Shown piece by piece: positions 1 through 8,170 of a stretch of DNA of 57,877 bases (positions within the stretch are counted from its first letter, which is position 1; every line of letters begins with the position of its first letter). Position numbers and translations under genes: made by a program. Below the pieces are notes generated by a model. The model had not been told where the DNA came from, made no database searches, and saw only the letters and a program-made list of their open reading frames with translations. This stretch comes from JBBRCE01 sp038205115 (GTDB taxonomy: Bacteria; Planctomycetota; Planctomycetia; Pirellulales; JBBRCE01), in assembly GCA_038205115.1 (NCBI GenBank), contig JBBRCE010000032.1, positions 1 to 57,877 of the forward strand. The letters are read 5' to 3'.

Positions 1-1
1 A

Positions 2-100
2 ACAGGCCGCAAAGCAACCGCGGAGTTTCTGGACAACAGCCCAATCCGCTACAATACCTTCCTACCACAACTCAATTACACCGCTCCCCGGTTCGACTGA
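2..100 (+). CDS. C-terminal fragment of an unidentified protein
   Basis: An open frame enters from the left edge and ends at a TGA at 98-100, giving 32 residues that end in NYTAPRFD. The composition is protein-like and a dispersed repeat copy begins 15 bases after the stop. The fragment is too short to assign to a family. It could be the end of a genuine gene or another remnant in this decayed patch. Confidence 0.35.
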   Translation, partial: TGRKATAEFLDNSPIRYNTFLPQLNYTAPRFD

Positions 101-114
101 TATGAGTCAAAAGC

Positions 115-140
115 GGAAGTTATTTTTCGGCTGTTCCTAA
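115..140 (+). repeat. Dispersed repeat end (GGAAGTTATTTTTCGG type)
   Basis: This 26-bp stretch matches, with one or two changes, the right terminal inverted repeat of the element at 30844-30943 and the half copies at 30730-30755 and 31176-31203. It includes the trailing TAA seen in two of those copies. It lies directly after a truncated frame, so it appears to be a solo end of the same mobile or palindromic repeat family. Confidence 0.7.
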
Positions 141-210
141 GATGCTCTGCGTAGGTAGCTGCGTCGAATTGCAATTCCAAAACTCCTTGCCCGTACACAT
201 TATCATTGTA

Positions 211-687
211 CTATTGAGCCAATTCGATTTCTTTGGAAGAATAAATATTTCCATCTGCATATGGGGTGCCACCAGGGAATTTCGCCGGATCAAAGCCATT
301 TTCTAGGAGTTCTTGCACCATACCTGGCTGAGGCGCTTTGAAAATAGATACTATTTGTTCGAGTTCTTCTTCAAGAAGCGGAGCTTCGTGCTCGACTTCT
401 TGTTCCAATGCTAGAGCTGATCCGCCGGTCAACGTAGCTTCCGTCGCCCCCCATCCGGCGAAGTACGCGACTGCTCCATTAAACAACGCTATGGTTCCTG
501 CGGTTGCCCCGGCAGCAACTGCGACGACCTCACCGCCCGTTGTTCCTATCTGCAATGCGGAATCCCAGGCGTCAACATTGTGATGCTCTCCCCGCGGGTT
601 CAGCATATCGAAGTATTTCGCCCAGAACTCTTTTTCTTCGTCGCTTTCGGCAGGTCGATCCTTAAAGGGCGCAGGAGATGGCTCGTT
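211..687 (-). pseudogene. Truncated C-terminus of an Rhs/polymorphic-toxin-like protein
   Basis: The minus-strand frame is open from about 687 to the stop at 211. The first ATG is at 606, but coding-like sequence continues upstream of it (DEEKEFWAKYFDMLNP), so that ATG is probably internal. The product has a small Gly/Ala-rich hydrophobic stretch (VVAVAAGATAGTIALF), an acidic segment (EHEAPLLEEELEQI) and a tail with FPGGTPYADGNIY. That layout, a hydrophobic pretoxin-like stretch followed by a short variable tail, resembles the ends of Rhs or other polymorphic-toxin proteins. The upstream part is cut off where the IS630 remnant begins, at about 676-690. The family call is inference from composition and layout. 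What is seen is a truncated frame next to a transposase remnant. Confidence 0.35.
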
Positions 688-1053
688 TCATGGAGGGTCG
701 CTATCGGCGATGCGAAAAAGTGATCCTGGTCTGCGACAATCTGAACACGCACACCAAAGGCGCGTTTATACGAGACCTTTTCACCAGCCCGCGCGAGAGG
801 CTTGGTCCGACGGATCGAGTTTTGTCACACGCCCAAGCGTGGCAGTTGGCTGAACGTTGCCGAGAACGAACTGAGTTCCCTGACTCGCCAATGTATCGGC
901 AGTGAACGCATCGGCGAGCTGCGCGCGATGCAGGAGCGGATCGCCGCATGGTCCAAAGACATCAACCGAACGCAACGCGGCGTCGATTGGCAAATGCAAG
1001 TCAAAGACGCCCGTTGCAAATTGAAGTCGGTCTATCCCAAAATTAAGCTGTGA
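678..1053 (+). pseudogene. IS630-family transposase remnant, frameshifted
   Basis: Two overlapping frames together make the C-terminal half of an IS630/Tc1-type DDE transposase. The first (678 to about 800) contains CDNLNTH, with the second catalytic Asp. The second (from 802 to the stop at 1051-1053) contains TPKRGSWLNVAENELS, with the third acidic residue of the DDE triad, and then the family-typical end with a Trp, DAR and KLKxxYP. The frames join by a one-base shift near 800 inside the expected 'AR-RL-VRRIEF' stretch. The N-terminal helix-turn-helix region and the first catalytic Asp are missing, so the copy is dead. No terminal inverted repeats could be delimited by eye. Confidence 0.8.
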
Positions 1054-1117
1054 CGAGGCACTAGGCGTTGCCGCGTTGAGTGAAGACGCTCGACAGTCTG
1101 GCTGCTGTGCTGGTGAC

Positions 1118-1720
1118 TCAGAAATCTTTGGGCGAGATGGCAATCGTGTGAATGAATTCGCCATTTTTATCGTAGTATTTGTGGCGAATCTCGATGTTGT
1201 GCTCGCGGAGATCCTCCATGTTCTTTTGCTCTTTATACTGTTTGATCAGCGGAGCCCGCAGTTCTTTGACGCGCTTTTCGATGTTGACCTGCCGAGCGAC
1301 CAGATCCGTATAGGCATACTTGTAGGCCAGATAATCGCGTCCGGTTTTTTCGTCGCGGCCGACAACCGTCTCTTCGATGCGTAGATGATCGTCGATTTTT
1401 TGCGGCAGCGCCTTATTCATGGTTTTGGAAAACACCTGTAATGTTTCGTTGTACGTTACGGTTCGGTACCAGTGAACGCCGAGAACGACAACCGCGCCAA
1501 TCAGAATCGTCGCGACGGCACTGACAATCCGCATGGTTGGGATGCCGGCGATTTGCGCAGGAATGCCGCCGGAGGTGGGCTTGGCTTTGCGCCCGGCGGC
1601 TGCGGCAGTTCGCCCCGCGCCAGGTTTTGCGGACGACGATTTTTGGTTTTCGCCGGGCGAGTCTAAATCGGTCGGCTTTTTGGCAACGTACTTGCCGGTT
1701 GGTTTAGGATTGGGCTTCAT
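1118..1720 (-). CDS. Single-pass membrane protein, function unknown
   Basis: The product is 200 aa from the ATG at 1720; upstream in-frame codons run through a palindromic repeat and are unlikely to be coding. A basic, Lys/Pro/Ala-rich N-terminus of about 70 residues precedes one transmembrane helix (IVSAVATILIGAVVVLGVHWY, about residues 75-95). A C-terminal domain of about 100 charged residues follows, probably coiled-coil-containing, with many Lys, Glu and Tyr and ending ISPKDF. A short basic tail before one helix suggests N-in, C-out topology. No enzymatic motif is visible. The gene stands alone, downstream of the IS630 remnant and divergent from the phosphodiesterase gene. The protein could be a scaffold, but nothing in the sequence identifies a role. 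Confidence 0.7.
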   Translation of the reverse strand: MKPNPKPTGKYVAKKPTDLDSPGENQKSSSAKPGAGRTAAAAGRKAKPTSGGIPAQIAGIPTMRIVSAVATILIGAVVVLGVHWYRTVTYNETLQVFSKTMNKALPQKIDDHLRIEETVVGRDEKTGRDYLAYKYAYTDLVARQVNIEKRVKELRAPLIKQYKEQKNMEDLREHNIEIRHKYYDKNGEFIHTIAISPKDF

Positions 1721-1817
1721 GCGAAAACGGCTCAATGCAGCGATGAGAAGCGGCCGGATTTGGCCGAGAAAAGTTCCTTGCAATGTAGCCGCTGTCGGCA
1801 GGGTTGTCAAAAATGCT

Positions 1818-1855
1818 GTGTGTAGCGACGGCCATGAACGGCCGTCGCTACACAC
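1818..1855. repeat. Perfect 16-bp palindrome with 6-nt loop
   Basis: Left arm 1818-1833 and right arm 1840-1855 are exact reverse complements, separated by ATGAAC. The core GTAGCGACGGCC / GGCCGTCGCTAC looks like a REP-type unit. It lies between two divergently transcribed genes (1720 minus, 1937 plus), so it is not a simple transcription terminator. A similar but not identical hairpin (CCGTCGCGAC arms) is at 15589-15614. Confidence 0.85.
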
Positions 1856-1936
1856 CGGGCAGAACGGCTCGTTTTTCGGGCGCTGCCACTTATAATGGGT
1901 CGATTGAATTCTTCGCTCCGCATGAAAAGGCCGAAC

Positions 1937-3274
1937 ATGTCCGAATACGTGGTGCTGCTGTCTGTTCCGGGATTACGCGGTCAAGATGTGGCGGCGATGC
2001 CCCATCTGAGCAAACTGGTCGCTGGTGGCGACCGCGTGACGCTCGTGCCGAGTTTTCCGGCGGTTACTTGCCCTGTGCAGGTCAACATGACGACCGGCAA
2101 GCCGCCTTCGCAGCATGGCGTGGTGGCCAACGGGTTTTTCTGGCGAGATAAAAAGCAGGTCGAGATGTGGACCGCGTGGAACGAAGCCGTCACTTCGCCA
2201 CAGATTTGGGACGTGCTGGAACAACACGATAATCGCATTAAATCGGCCGTTTGGTTTCCGCTGTTGGCTAAGGGCTGCGGCGCGGACTTCATCTGCACGC
2301 CTGCGCCCATTCACAACCCAGACGGCAGCGAATCGCTGTGGTGTTACACGCAGCCGACCGAAATGTACGGTCAACTACGCGACGCGCTAGGGGATTTTCC
2401 GCTCAAGCATTTTTGGGGGCCGCTGGCCAACATCCAATCGACCGCTTGGATCATCGACTCGGCGGTGATTCTCGCCAAGCAAGAGCGTCCGAACTTTTTT
2501 TACATTTATCTGCCGCACTTGGATTACGCCGCGCAAAAATTCGGTCCCGACAGCCCACAAGCGCAAACAGCGCTCCGCGAACTCGACGACGCGCTCGGGC
2601 GGCTAATTGCTGGCTTTGCCGAGGCCTATGGCGAAATGGGCACAGGGCACACCGCGCCGCTCTGGCTGGTGGCCAGCGAGTATGCGATTGTGCCTGTCGA
2701 TCATGTGACGTATCCCAACCGAGTGCTCCGCGAGGCGGGGCTGCTGCACGTTATTGATGGCGACGATGGCGAGCAGCTTGACCTCGATAGTTCCGCCTGG
2801 GCGATGGTCGATCATCAACTGGCGCACGTGTTTGTGAAGGATCGAAATCCGCAAGTCATCGAAGCGGTGGCCGCTTTATTTAGAGATCGCGACGGGATCG
2901 CCGAAGTGCTCACAGGGCACGATCGCTTTGCTTACGATCTGGATCACCCGCGCAGCGGCGACGTGGTCTTGATTTCCAAACCCAACAGTTGGCAGGCGTA
3001 TTATTGGTGGAATGACGACGCGCGGGCACCGAAATTTGCGCGGACGGTGGATATCCATCAAAAGCCCGGTTACGATCCGGTGGAGTTGCACGTCGACATG
3101 GCCACCCGCAGCATTCCGCTGAACGCCACGCTGGTCCGCGGTTCGCACGGAGCGCCGGCCAAAGACGAATTCCAACAGGGCGTGCTGCTGGCGTCGCAGG
3201 CTGGTGTTTTCGAAGGTCCGCCGGTGGCCGATACGGACGTGTACGAAATTGTGTTGCGGCAGTTCGGAATTTAG
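1937..3274 (+). CDS. Alkaline-phosphatase-superfamily phosphodiesterase/pyrophosphatase, divergent
   Basis: The start is placed at ATG 1937 because AAAAGG lies at 1925-1930 with a 6-base spacer. The 445-aa product has the type I phosphodiesterase/nucleotide pyrophosphatase fold. The putative Thr nucleophile is in FPAVTCPVQ (T44), followed by TTGKPPSQHG, PHLDY near residue 193 and DHQLAH near residue 291. Two metal-site positions differ from the canonical superfamily: the usual Asp in the first strand (xDGL) is Pro in SVPGLRG, and the usual SDHG is SEYA. From memory, a subfamily with these substitutions exists, including a gene called eboF in ebo clusters, but no other ebo genes sit next to it here. 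The substrate is therefore unknown. No signal peptide is present, so the protein is predicted cytoplasmic. Confidence 0.75.
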   Translation: MSEYVVLLSVPGLRGQDVAAMPHLSKLVAGGDRVTLVPSFPAVTCPVQVNMTTGKPPSQHGVVANGFFWRDKKQVEMWTAWNEAVTSPQIWDVLEQHDNRIKSAVWFPLLAKGCGADFICTPAPIHNPDGSESLWCYTQPTEMYGQLRDALGDFPLKHFWGPLANIQSTAWIIDSAVILAKQERPNFFYIYLPHLDYAAQKFGPDSPQAQTALRELDDALGRLIAGFAEAYGEMGTGHTAPLWLVASEYAIVPVDHVTYPNRVLREAGLLHVIDGDDGEQLDLDSSAWAMVDHQLAHVFVKDRNPQVIEAVAALFRDRDGIAEVLTGHDRFAYDLDHPRSGDVVLISKPNSWQAYYWWNDDARAPKFARTVDIHQKPGYDPVELHVDMATRSIPLNATLVRGSHGAPAKDEFQQGVLLASQAGVFEGPPVADTDVYEIVLRQFGI

Positions 3275-3351
3275 TTGCGCAGGCCGCCGGTGCGGTTGAA
3301 GAGTGCGGGCCAACCGCTTTGTCGAACGATGTCGACGACACTCCTTTGCCG

Positions 3352-4272
3352 CTAGGTTCGGGAAGCGTCGCCGGTGGAGAGCGGATTTTTCGGCGACAAG
3401 TGTCCGGCCGCAATCTCGCGTTTTTTGGCCATCACTTGCACAAATTCCGCGCCGTAAAACAACAGGCAACTGGCGTAAAAGAACCACAGCAGCATCGCAA
3501 TGAAGGCGCCCACCACTCCGTACGCCGAGTAGTTCTTGCCAATTACAAACGAGGCCAGCACCTGTCGGCCGATCTCCCAAGCGATGCCGGCCAGCAGAGC
3601 GCCGCCAGCCGCTTCGCGCCAGCGAATTCGCCGTTTGGAAAGCGATTTATAGATCACAAAAAAGTAGGCCGAGTTAATGCCCACGCCGGTCGCCGATTGC
3701 GTGAGATGCCAAATGAAGTTGCCGGCCGGCAAGCCCACGGCAAACTCGCGCAAGCCGGTGATGATCATGCTGCCAATAAAGGCCGCAACCATCACGACGC
3801 CCATCAAGAGCATCATCAGAAACGCGCGGAATTTGCCGTGCAGAACATCGTAAATCGTATGCAGGTAGCCGACGGATTCGGTGGCTGGCGGCACCTTCCA
3901 GATCCGATCGAACGAGAGATCCAAATGTGCAAAGATGCCGATAGCTCCAAACAGCAAGGTGGCCACGGCGACCGGTCCGTTGACCTTGGCCATCTCTTGC
4001 ACTTGATCGAGCAACTCGCCAATTTGTTTTTCGAATTGCGGCGACGTGCTTTGTTCGACCACGTGCAGCAACTGCTCGCGCTGCTGCTGTGCCAAATGCG
4101 AAAAACTCAATAGCCAACCGAGCACCGCCATCACCACAATCAGCAATGGAAAGGCCGACAACACTCCGTAGTATGCCAGCGAAGCGGCGAGTGTAAAACC
4201 GCCATCCGTACTCCACTCTTGATATGCCTGCCACAGGTTGGGTGCAAAATGTCGGCGAATCCATTTCCACAT
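3352..4272 (-). CDS. YihY/BrkB family inner-membrane protein
   Basis: The 306-aa polytopic protein has about six hydrophobic segments (roughly 28-57, 100-120, 148-173, 195-210, 217-240 and 248-277). Family-typical landmarks are AASLAYYGVLSAFPLL near the N-terminus and YSAYGVVGAFIAMLLWFFY near the end. The family was once called ribonuclease BN by mistake; its transport or envelope role remains poorly defined. Length matches the usual 280-320 aa. It is encoded convergently to the phosphodiesterase gene, with stops 78 bases apart. The hydrophilic C-terminal tail of about 25 residues is expected in the cytoplasm. Confidence 0.88.
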   Translation of the reverse strand: MWKWIRRHFAPNLWQAYQEWSTDGGFTLAASLAYYGVLSAFPLLIVVMAVLGWLLSFSHLAQQQREQLLHVVEQSTSPQFEKQIGELLDQVQEMAKVNGPVAVATLLFGAIGIFAHLDLSFDRIWKVPPATESVGYLHTIYDVLHGKFRAFLMMLLMGVVMVAAFIGSMIITGLREFAVGLPAGNFIWHLTQSATGVGINSAYFFVIYKSLSKRRIRWREAAGGALLAGIAWEIGRQVLASFVIGKNYSAYGVVGAFIAMLLWFFYASCLLFYGAEFVQVMAKKREIAAGHLSPKNPLSTGDASRT

Positions 4273-4445
4273 CGGGCACGGTCTCTGTTTGCGGCAGCGG
4301 GTTTGATGTGCGCATTAGAATGCAAGATTGCGCCGACAAATAGGTGTGCGACGAGCAGACGACACGCATGCCCGCCGCCGCTGAAGTTGCGCCATCAAAA
4401 CGGCAGCGAAAGCCGAGGCATCGGTTGCCATCGGTTGCGCGTTAA

Positions 4446-6116
4446 TTACTGCGAATCCGCTGCGGCGTTGCCGTCGGCGTCGATCGCAAACGATTCGCCC
4501 AGGACATCGTCGGTCAACAGTTTTCGCAACTGCTGTTCCGGATACAAACAAAATGCGAACTCGCGCGAACGCAGCACTCGATCCGCCTTAATCTGGCGCT
4601 GAAGTTGGTCGCGCTCGGTCAGTAGCTCGTCTTTCCGCGCGGCCACCAGGGGTTGCATCCTGGCGTTCGAATCTCGAATGGCCTGGCACCGAGTCTGCGC
4701 GGAACCGGCATCGGCCGTGGTATCGATCCACTGGCGTTTCTGCCGGGCCAGCGTATGCCACTCGGCCGGCGCTTGGCCGTTGGTCGATTGCAAATAACTC
4801 TCAGGGTGGAATTCCAGACCCCGTAAGGCTTGCGCATTGAGCCGCAATGCGCTGGCGTCAACATCCGGCCGGGCGATGGGTAAGCGTAACGTGGCCGATG
4901 CCACTAAAAAACTCGGCGGTTGCAAACCGAAGAAGTTTTGAATCAAACGGTCGGTGAGTTGATCGTACTTGGCGCCTCCGATGCCGTGCAAAAACAAGTC
5001 GCCGAGCATCAACCGAGCCATCATCGTGGTGATCAGCGCGCGAGTCCGCAATTTGATGCCTTGGCTGGCGAGCGCGGCCAATTGTTCGGCGGCCAGGTCG
5101 AGTTCGCCATCGGCCGAAACATCGAGCGTCAGCAGCAACTGACCGCGATCACTAAGCTGCAAGCGATCGGAATGTTGACGCACAAACAGTCGGCGGCGAC
5201 GGGGATCGGCATCGGTCCAAACCCAGAATGGGGCTTCGAGCCAATCGCCTTCGCTGGCCAACTGTGGCGCGGGATGCGCCGTGCTGCGGACGTGATTTTC
5301 GCGACGGAACTCAATCAGCGCGGCGTTGTAGATGTCCCACAGTCGCGGCAGGTGAGCCAGCAAGTGCGCGGAAAAACGATGGAATGCCGGCAGACAACAA
5401 ACGCTGCTTTGCGGCAATTCCAACGTCGTTGCGCCCCATTGGCCTTCCATTTGATGACGCGCTTGCGCCAGGCAAAGCCCTAAATTGTCGGTGAACTCGG
5501 CCCGCTGCAACACGTGCGGCCAATACTGTTCGACCAGTGGCTGTTTGACGAGCGGCGCCAGTGTGCGGGCGGCGCGCTCGGCAAAATCGCCAAACATGCC
5601 GCGGTCCAAAATCTTGCGCTGTTCGAAGGGAATTTCTTCGGTCGGCTTATCGATGGCCACGGCTTCCAACTGCGGTCGCTGCACGCTGCCGGTGGGCACG
5701 CGAATGGCGGCCGACTTGATCGTATCACTATCGATCACCAAATTGATGGCGGTTGCCGCGTGGTTTTTTGCCAGTGCAGAAAGGACGAAGTTCTTGTACC
5801 ACACGCCGGGATGGAAAATTTCCGGTTGGTGTCCGGCCAGAAACAATCGCTCGCACGAAGGCGGACAAGAAATGTCGCGGTAGGTCCGTGTGTAGTTGTA
5901 AGCGGCAATCACCAGTTCTTTGCGCGCCTGCGTCGCGAGTTTAGGCAGCGATTGCCCTTGCACGTCGTAATCCGATTCGGCCAGGCGGCGGCGATTTTCG
6001 GCGAGTAGATCGCCCAACTGCTGAATGTCCGGGGCAATCAGCGTGCCGCCATCTTGCTGGGGCGCTCGCAAATGTTGGTTCACCGCTTCTTGGCTCATAA
6101 GCATCGTCGCGCCCAT
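4446..6116 (-). CDS. Large conserved protein, possibly distantly BshC-like
   Basis: The 556-aa soluble protein has no signal peptide. Near residue 92 it carries LAGHQPEIFHPGVWYKNF, which resembles the TGQQ-x-GLF-x-GP-Y-x-x-K motif of the bacillithiol cysteine-adding enzyme BshC. Further along are a hydrophobic strand INLVIDSDTIKS and a C-terminal half with LHGIGGAKYDQLTD. The last 100 residues are helical and charged (DELLTERDQLQRQIKADR), as in the BshC coiled coil. The resemblance is by eye and weak, and no other bacillithiol gene is recognised nearby, so conserved hypothetical is the safe name. An ATG at 6107 (MLMSQ) is an alternative start a few residues downstream. Confidence 0.6.
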   Translation of the reverse strand: MGATMLMSQEAVNQHLRAPQQDGGTLIAPDIQQLGDLLAENRRRLAESDYDVQGQSLPKLATQARKELVIAAYNYTRTYRDISCPPSCERLFLAGHQPEIFHPGVWYKNFVLSALAKNHAATAINLVIDSDTIKSAAIRVPTGSVQRPQLEAVAIDKPTEEIPFEQRKILDRGMFGDFAERAARTLAPLVKQPLVEQYWPHVLQRAEFTDNLGLCLAQARHQMEGQWGATTLELPQSSVCCLPAFHRFSAHLLAHLPRLWDIYNAALIEFRRENHVRSTAHPAPQLASEGDWLEAPFWVWTDADPRRRRLFVRQHSDRLQLSDRGQLLLTLDVSADGELDLAAEQLAALASQGIKLRTRALITTMMARLMLGDLFLHGIGGAKYDQLTDRLIQNFFGLQPPSFLVASATLRLPIARPDVDASALRLNAQALRGLEFHPESYLQSTNGQAPAEWHTLARQKRQWIDTTADAGSAQTRCQAIRDSNARMQPLVAARKDELLTERDQLQRQIKADRVLRSREFAFCLYPEQQLRKLLTDDVLGESFAIDADGNAAADSQ

Positions 6117-6261
6117 CTCGATCGTCGAAGAAAAACTAGACTGAAATGTACTTTAACTGCCACATTTCGGCCGGATCGCGGCTTTCAACTCCGGCCCAAC
6201 AAACCTCGGCCCGGCTGGCGTGGCAGCGCGCCAGCGAGACGGTTAATCATACCACGCTCAG

Positions 6262-6966
6262 CTAACGCGCGGCGGCCTCCGCTAGGCATCGATCCAATAC
6301 CTTCTGATAATAGTCCAAACGCGTATTGGCATCATCCAGCGAGCCGCCAAAAGAGCGCTTTTCGTCGAGATAAATTAGCGGAACCGGCCATTCGACGACC
6401 TTTAATCCGGCTTGGGCAATTTGTACCCAAGCTTCCAGCGGCATGGCGTATCCCATTTCGGTTACATGTAACGCGCTCAACTTGCTGACGCGGTACGATT
6501 TGAAGCCGCAAAAGGCGTCGGTGAGTCTCAAATTCAGGCGGTCGTTGACCATTTTGGTGACGATCTCGTTAATCCGCCGACGGTCGGCCGGCGGCACGCT
6601 GTCGTGATCGAATGTTTTCAAATAGCGGCTGCCCGAAACCACATCGGCCTGCTGATTGTCAATCGCGGTGACGAACTCCGGAATGCGACACGGCTGATGC
6701 TGGCCATCGCAGTCGATGGTCACCAGCACGTCGAAGCCTTCGGCGCGGGCGTATTCGAACGCCGACTTGAGCGCCGCGCCGTATCCACGATTCACCGGGT
6801 GCGTTACGGTCCGCACATCGTTGCGCGCGGCCAGGATTTCCGCTGTGCTGTCCTTTGAGCCGTCGTTCACAACCAGCACGTCGGGGCTGTAACGCAAAAC
6901 TTCGTCTAAAACGGCAGGCACGTGCGCCGCTTCGTTATAAACCGGGAGCGCCGTCAGGAAACGCAT
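6262..6966 (-). CDS. Glycosyltransferase family 2
   Basis: The product is 234 aa from ATG 6966, which places the GT-A fold start (MRFLTALPVYNE) at the N-terminus; a longer frame adds a Pro-rich leader with no support. VVNDGS (33-37) binds the nucleotide sugar, and DCDGQ (85-89) is the DxD metal/donor motif. VVSGSRY and CGFKSYR are typical of dolichol-phosphate-mannose-synthase-like enzymes. There are no transmembrane helices. The predicted reaction is sugar transfer from a nucleotide sugar to a lipid carrier or glycan on the cytoplasmic face; donor and acceptor cannot be read from sequence. The Nif3 gene lies upstream on the same strand. Confidence 0.85.
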   Translation of the reverse strand: MRFLTALPVYNEAAHVPAVLDEVLRYSPDVLVVNDGSKDSTAEILAARNDVRTVTHPVNRGYGAALKSAFEYARAEGFDVLVTIDCDGQHQPCRIPEFVTAIDNQQADVVSGSRYLKTFDHDSVPPADRRRINEIVTKMVNDRLNLRLTDAFCGFKSYRVSKLSALHVTEMGYAMPLEAWVQIAQAGLKVVEWPVPLIYLDEKRSFGGSLDDANTRLDYYQKVLDRCLAEAAAR

Positions 6967-7154
6967 GGCTGTATCAGGGGTTAGAGGGCGGGGAACAGGG
7001 ATCAGGAAGTGATCGAAAGGTGTTTGCGGCAATTTTTCGGGCGACCAGGTTGGCAGTCAATCTTCGCCGGAAATACGCCGCAGGATAAGGAGTTGCGGCG
7101 CTGGACAGGTCGCCAAGACGCGGCGGCGGTCCGTACCAATTCGGCATGCAGGCG

Positions 7155-7946
7155 TTAACAAACGCACAGCGGATCGGCTTCGTTTCGGCTCGGCCAGATG
7201 GAGATTGCCGGGAATTCACCCGCAAGTTTTTCCGCCAGACTTTCGACTGCGAAGCGCTCGCTGGCGTAGTGGCCTGCCAGGATTAGCGAGATGCCGCGGG
7301 CTTCGGCCTCAAGGCAGGTGTGGAACGTCACCTCGCCCGTCAACAGGGTGTCGCAGCCTGCCGCCACCGCGAGCGGCAAGAATTCGCCGGCGCTTCCACA
7401 GGCCACGGCCAAATTTTGACTTCGGGCACCAGGCCGCGCAACGACTTGCAGCCACGAGAGCTTCAAAAACGTTTTGACGCGAATCGCCAAATCCGCAAAT
7501 TCGCAGGCGGCTGAGAGCTGCCCGCAACGTCCCGCGCCCAGCGCTTGCGGGTCGCCAGCAATCGGCTTCAGGATTTGCACGTTCTGCAAACCGAGGCCGG
7601 CGGCCAACTGCTGATTGATGCCGTGGAGCGTTGAATCAAACGCGGTGTGCGGACTGTAAATGGCCACTCCGGCGCGAATCAAATTCAGCAGCAGCTTGCC
7701 GCTAGGATTATCGGCCGTGATCCGTTTGAGTGGTCGAAAAGGCAGCGGATGATGCGTCACAATCAATTGCGCGCCAGTGGCGATGGCTTCGTCGGCGCTC
7801 TGCGATGTGATTGTCAAGCAGGTCATGACGCGCGTGACTTGCGATTGCGCATCGCCGACCAACAAGCCAACATTGTCCCAATCTTCGGCCAGCCGCGCCG
7901 GCGCGAATTCTTCCAGCCAGGCGGCAATGCTTGCAACCGTAACCAT
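7155..7946 (-). CDS. Nif3-like dinuclear metal-centre protein
   Basis: ATG 7946 (MVTVASIAAW) gives 263 aa, matching bacterial family members of 250-370 aa. Hallmarks are EDWDNVGLLVGD (21-32), the metal-ligand pair in LIVTHHPLPF (about 62-71), YSPHTAFD, and the C-terminal LLTGEVTFHTCLEA and AGHYASER motifs. These residues form the dinuclear metal site of a toroidal hexamer. The family is widely conserved; proposed activities include GTP cyclohydrolase I-like and phosphatase-like reactions, but the physiological role is unsettled. The central PII-like insertion of the longest members is absent, so this is the short form. Confidence 0.9.
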   Translation of the reverse strand: MVTVASIAAWLEEFAPARLAEDWDNVGLLVGDAQSQVTRVMTCLTITSQSADEAIATGAQLIVTHHPLPFRPLKRITADNPSGKLLLNLIRAGVAIYSPHTAFDSTLHGINQQLAAGLGLQNVQILKPIAGDPQALGAGRCGQLSAACEFADLAIRVKTFLKLSWLQVVARPGARSQNLAVACGSAGEFLPLAVAAGCDTLLTGEVTFHTCLEAEARGISLILAGHYASERFAVESLAEKLAGEFPAISIWPSRNEADPLCVC

Positions 7947-8170
7947 ACTCAGTGAAATCCCAGCCCACGAAACCTTTTTGCAACGCACGCCCATCATAAT
8001 GCAGGCCTTCAGACCACGTACAGTGCCAGCGAGCGCGCCATCGCCCGTGCGGACTGCGCGTCAAAAACCCCCGATTGCCATCCGCGGCAGAACAGTTACC
8101 CTGTGACGATTGATCGGCCGTTGATGTTGCGCGCCGTTTATCCCGCGAAATGCGTTGAGGTTGTCATCGG

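Noticed and set aside
3319..4113. 264-residue plus-strand frame
   Set aside because: It is the antisense shadow of the YihY/BrkB gene and is rich in His, Gln and Arg, as shadows of high-GC genes are.
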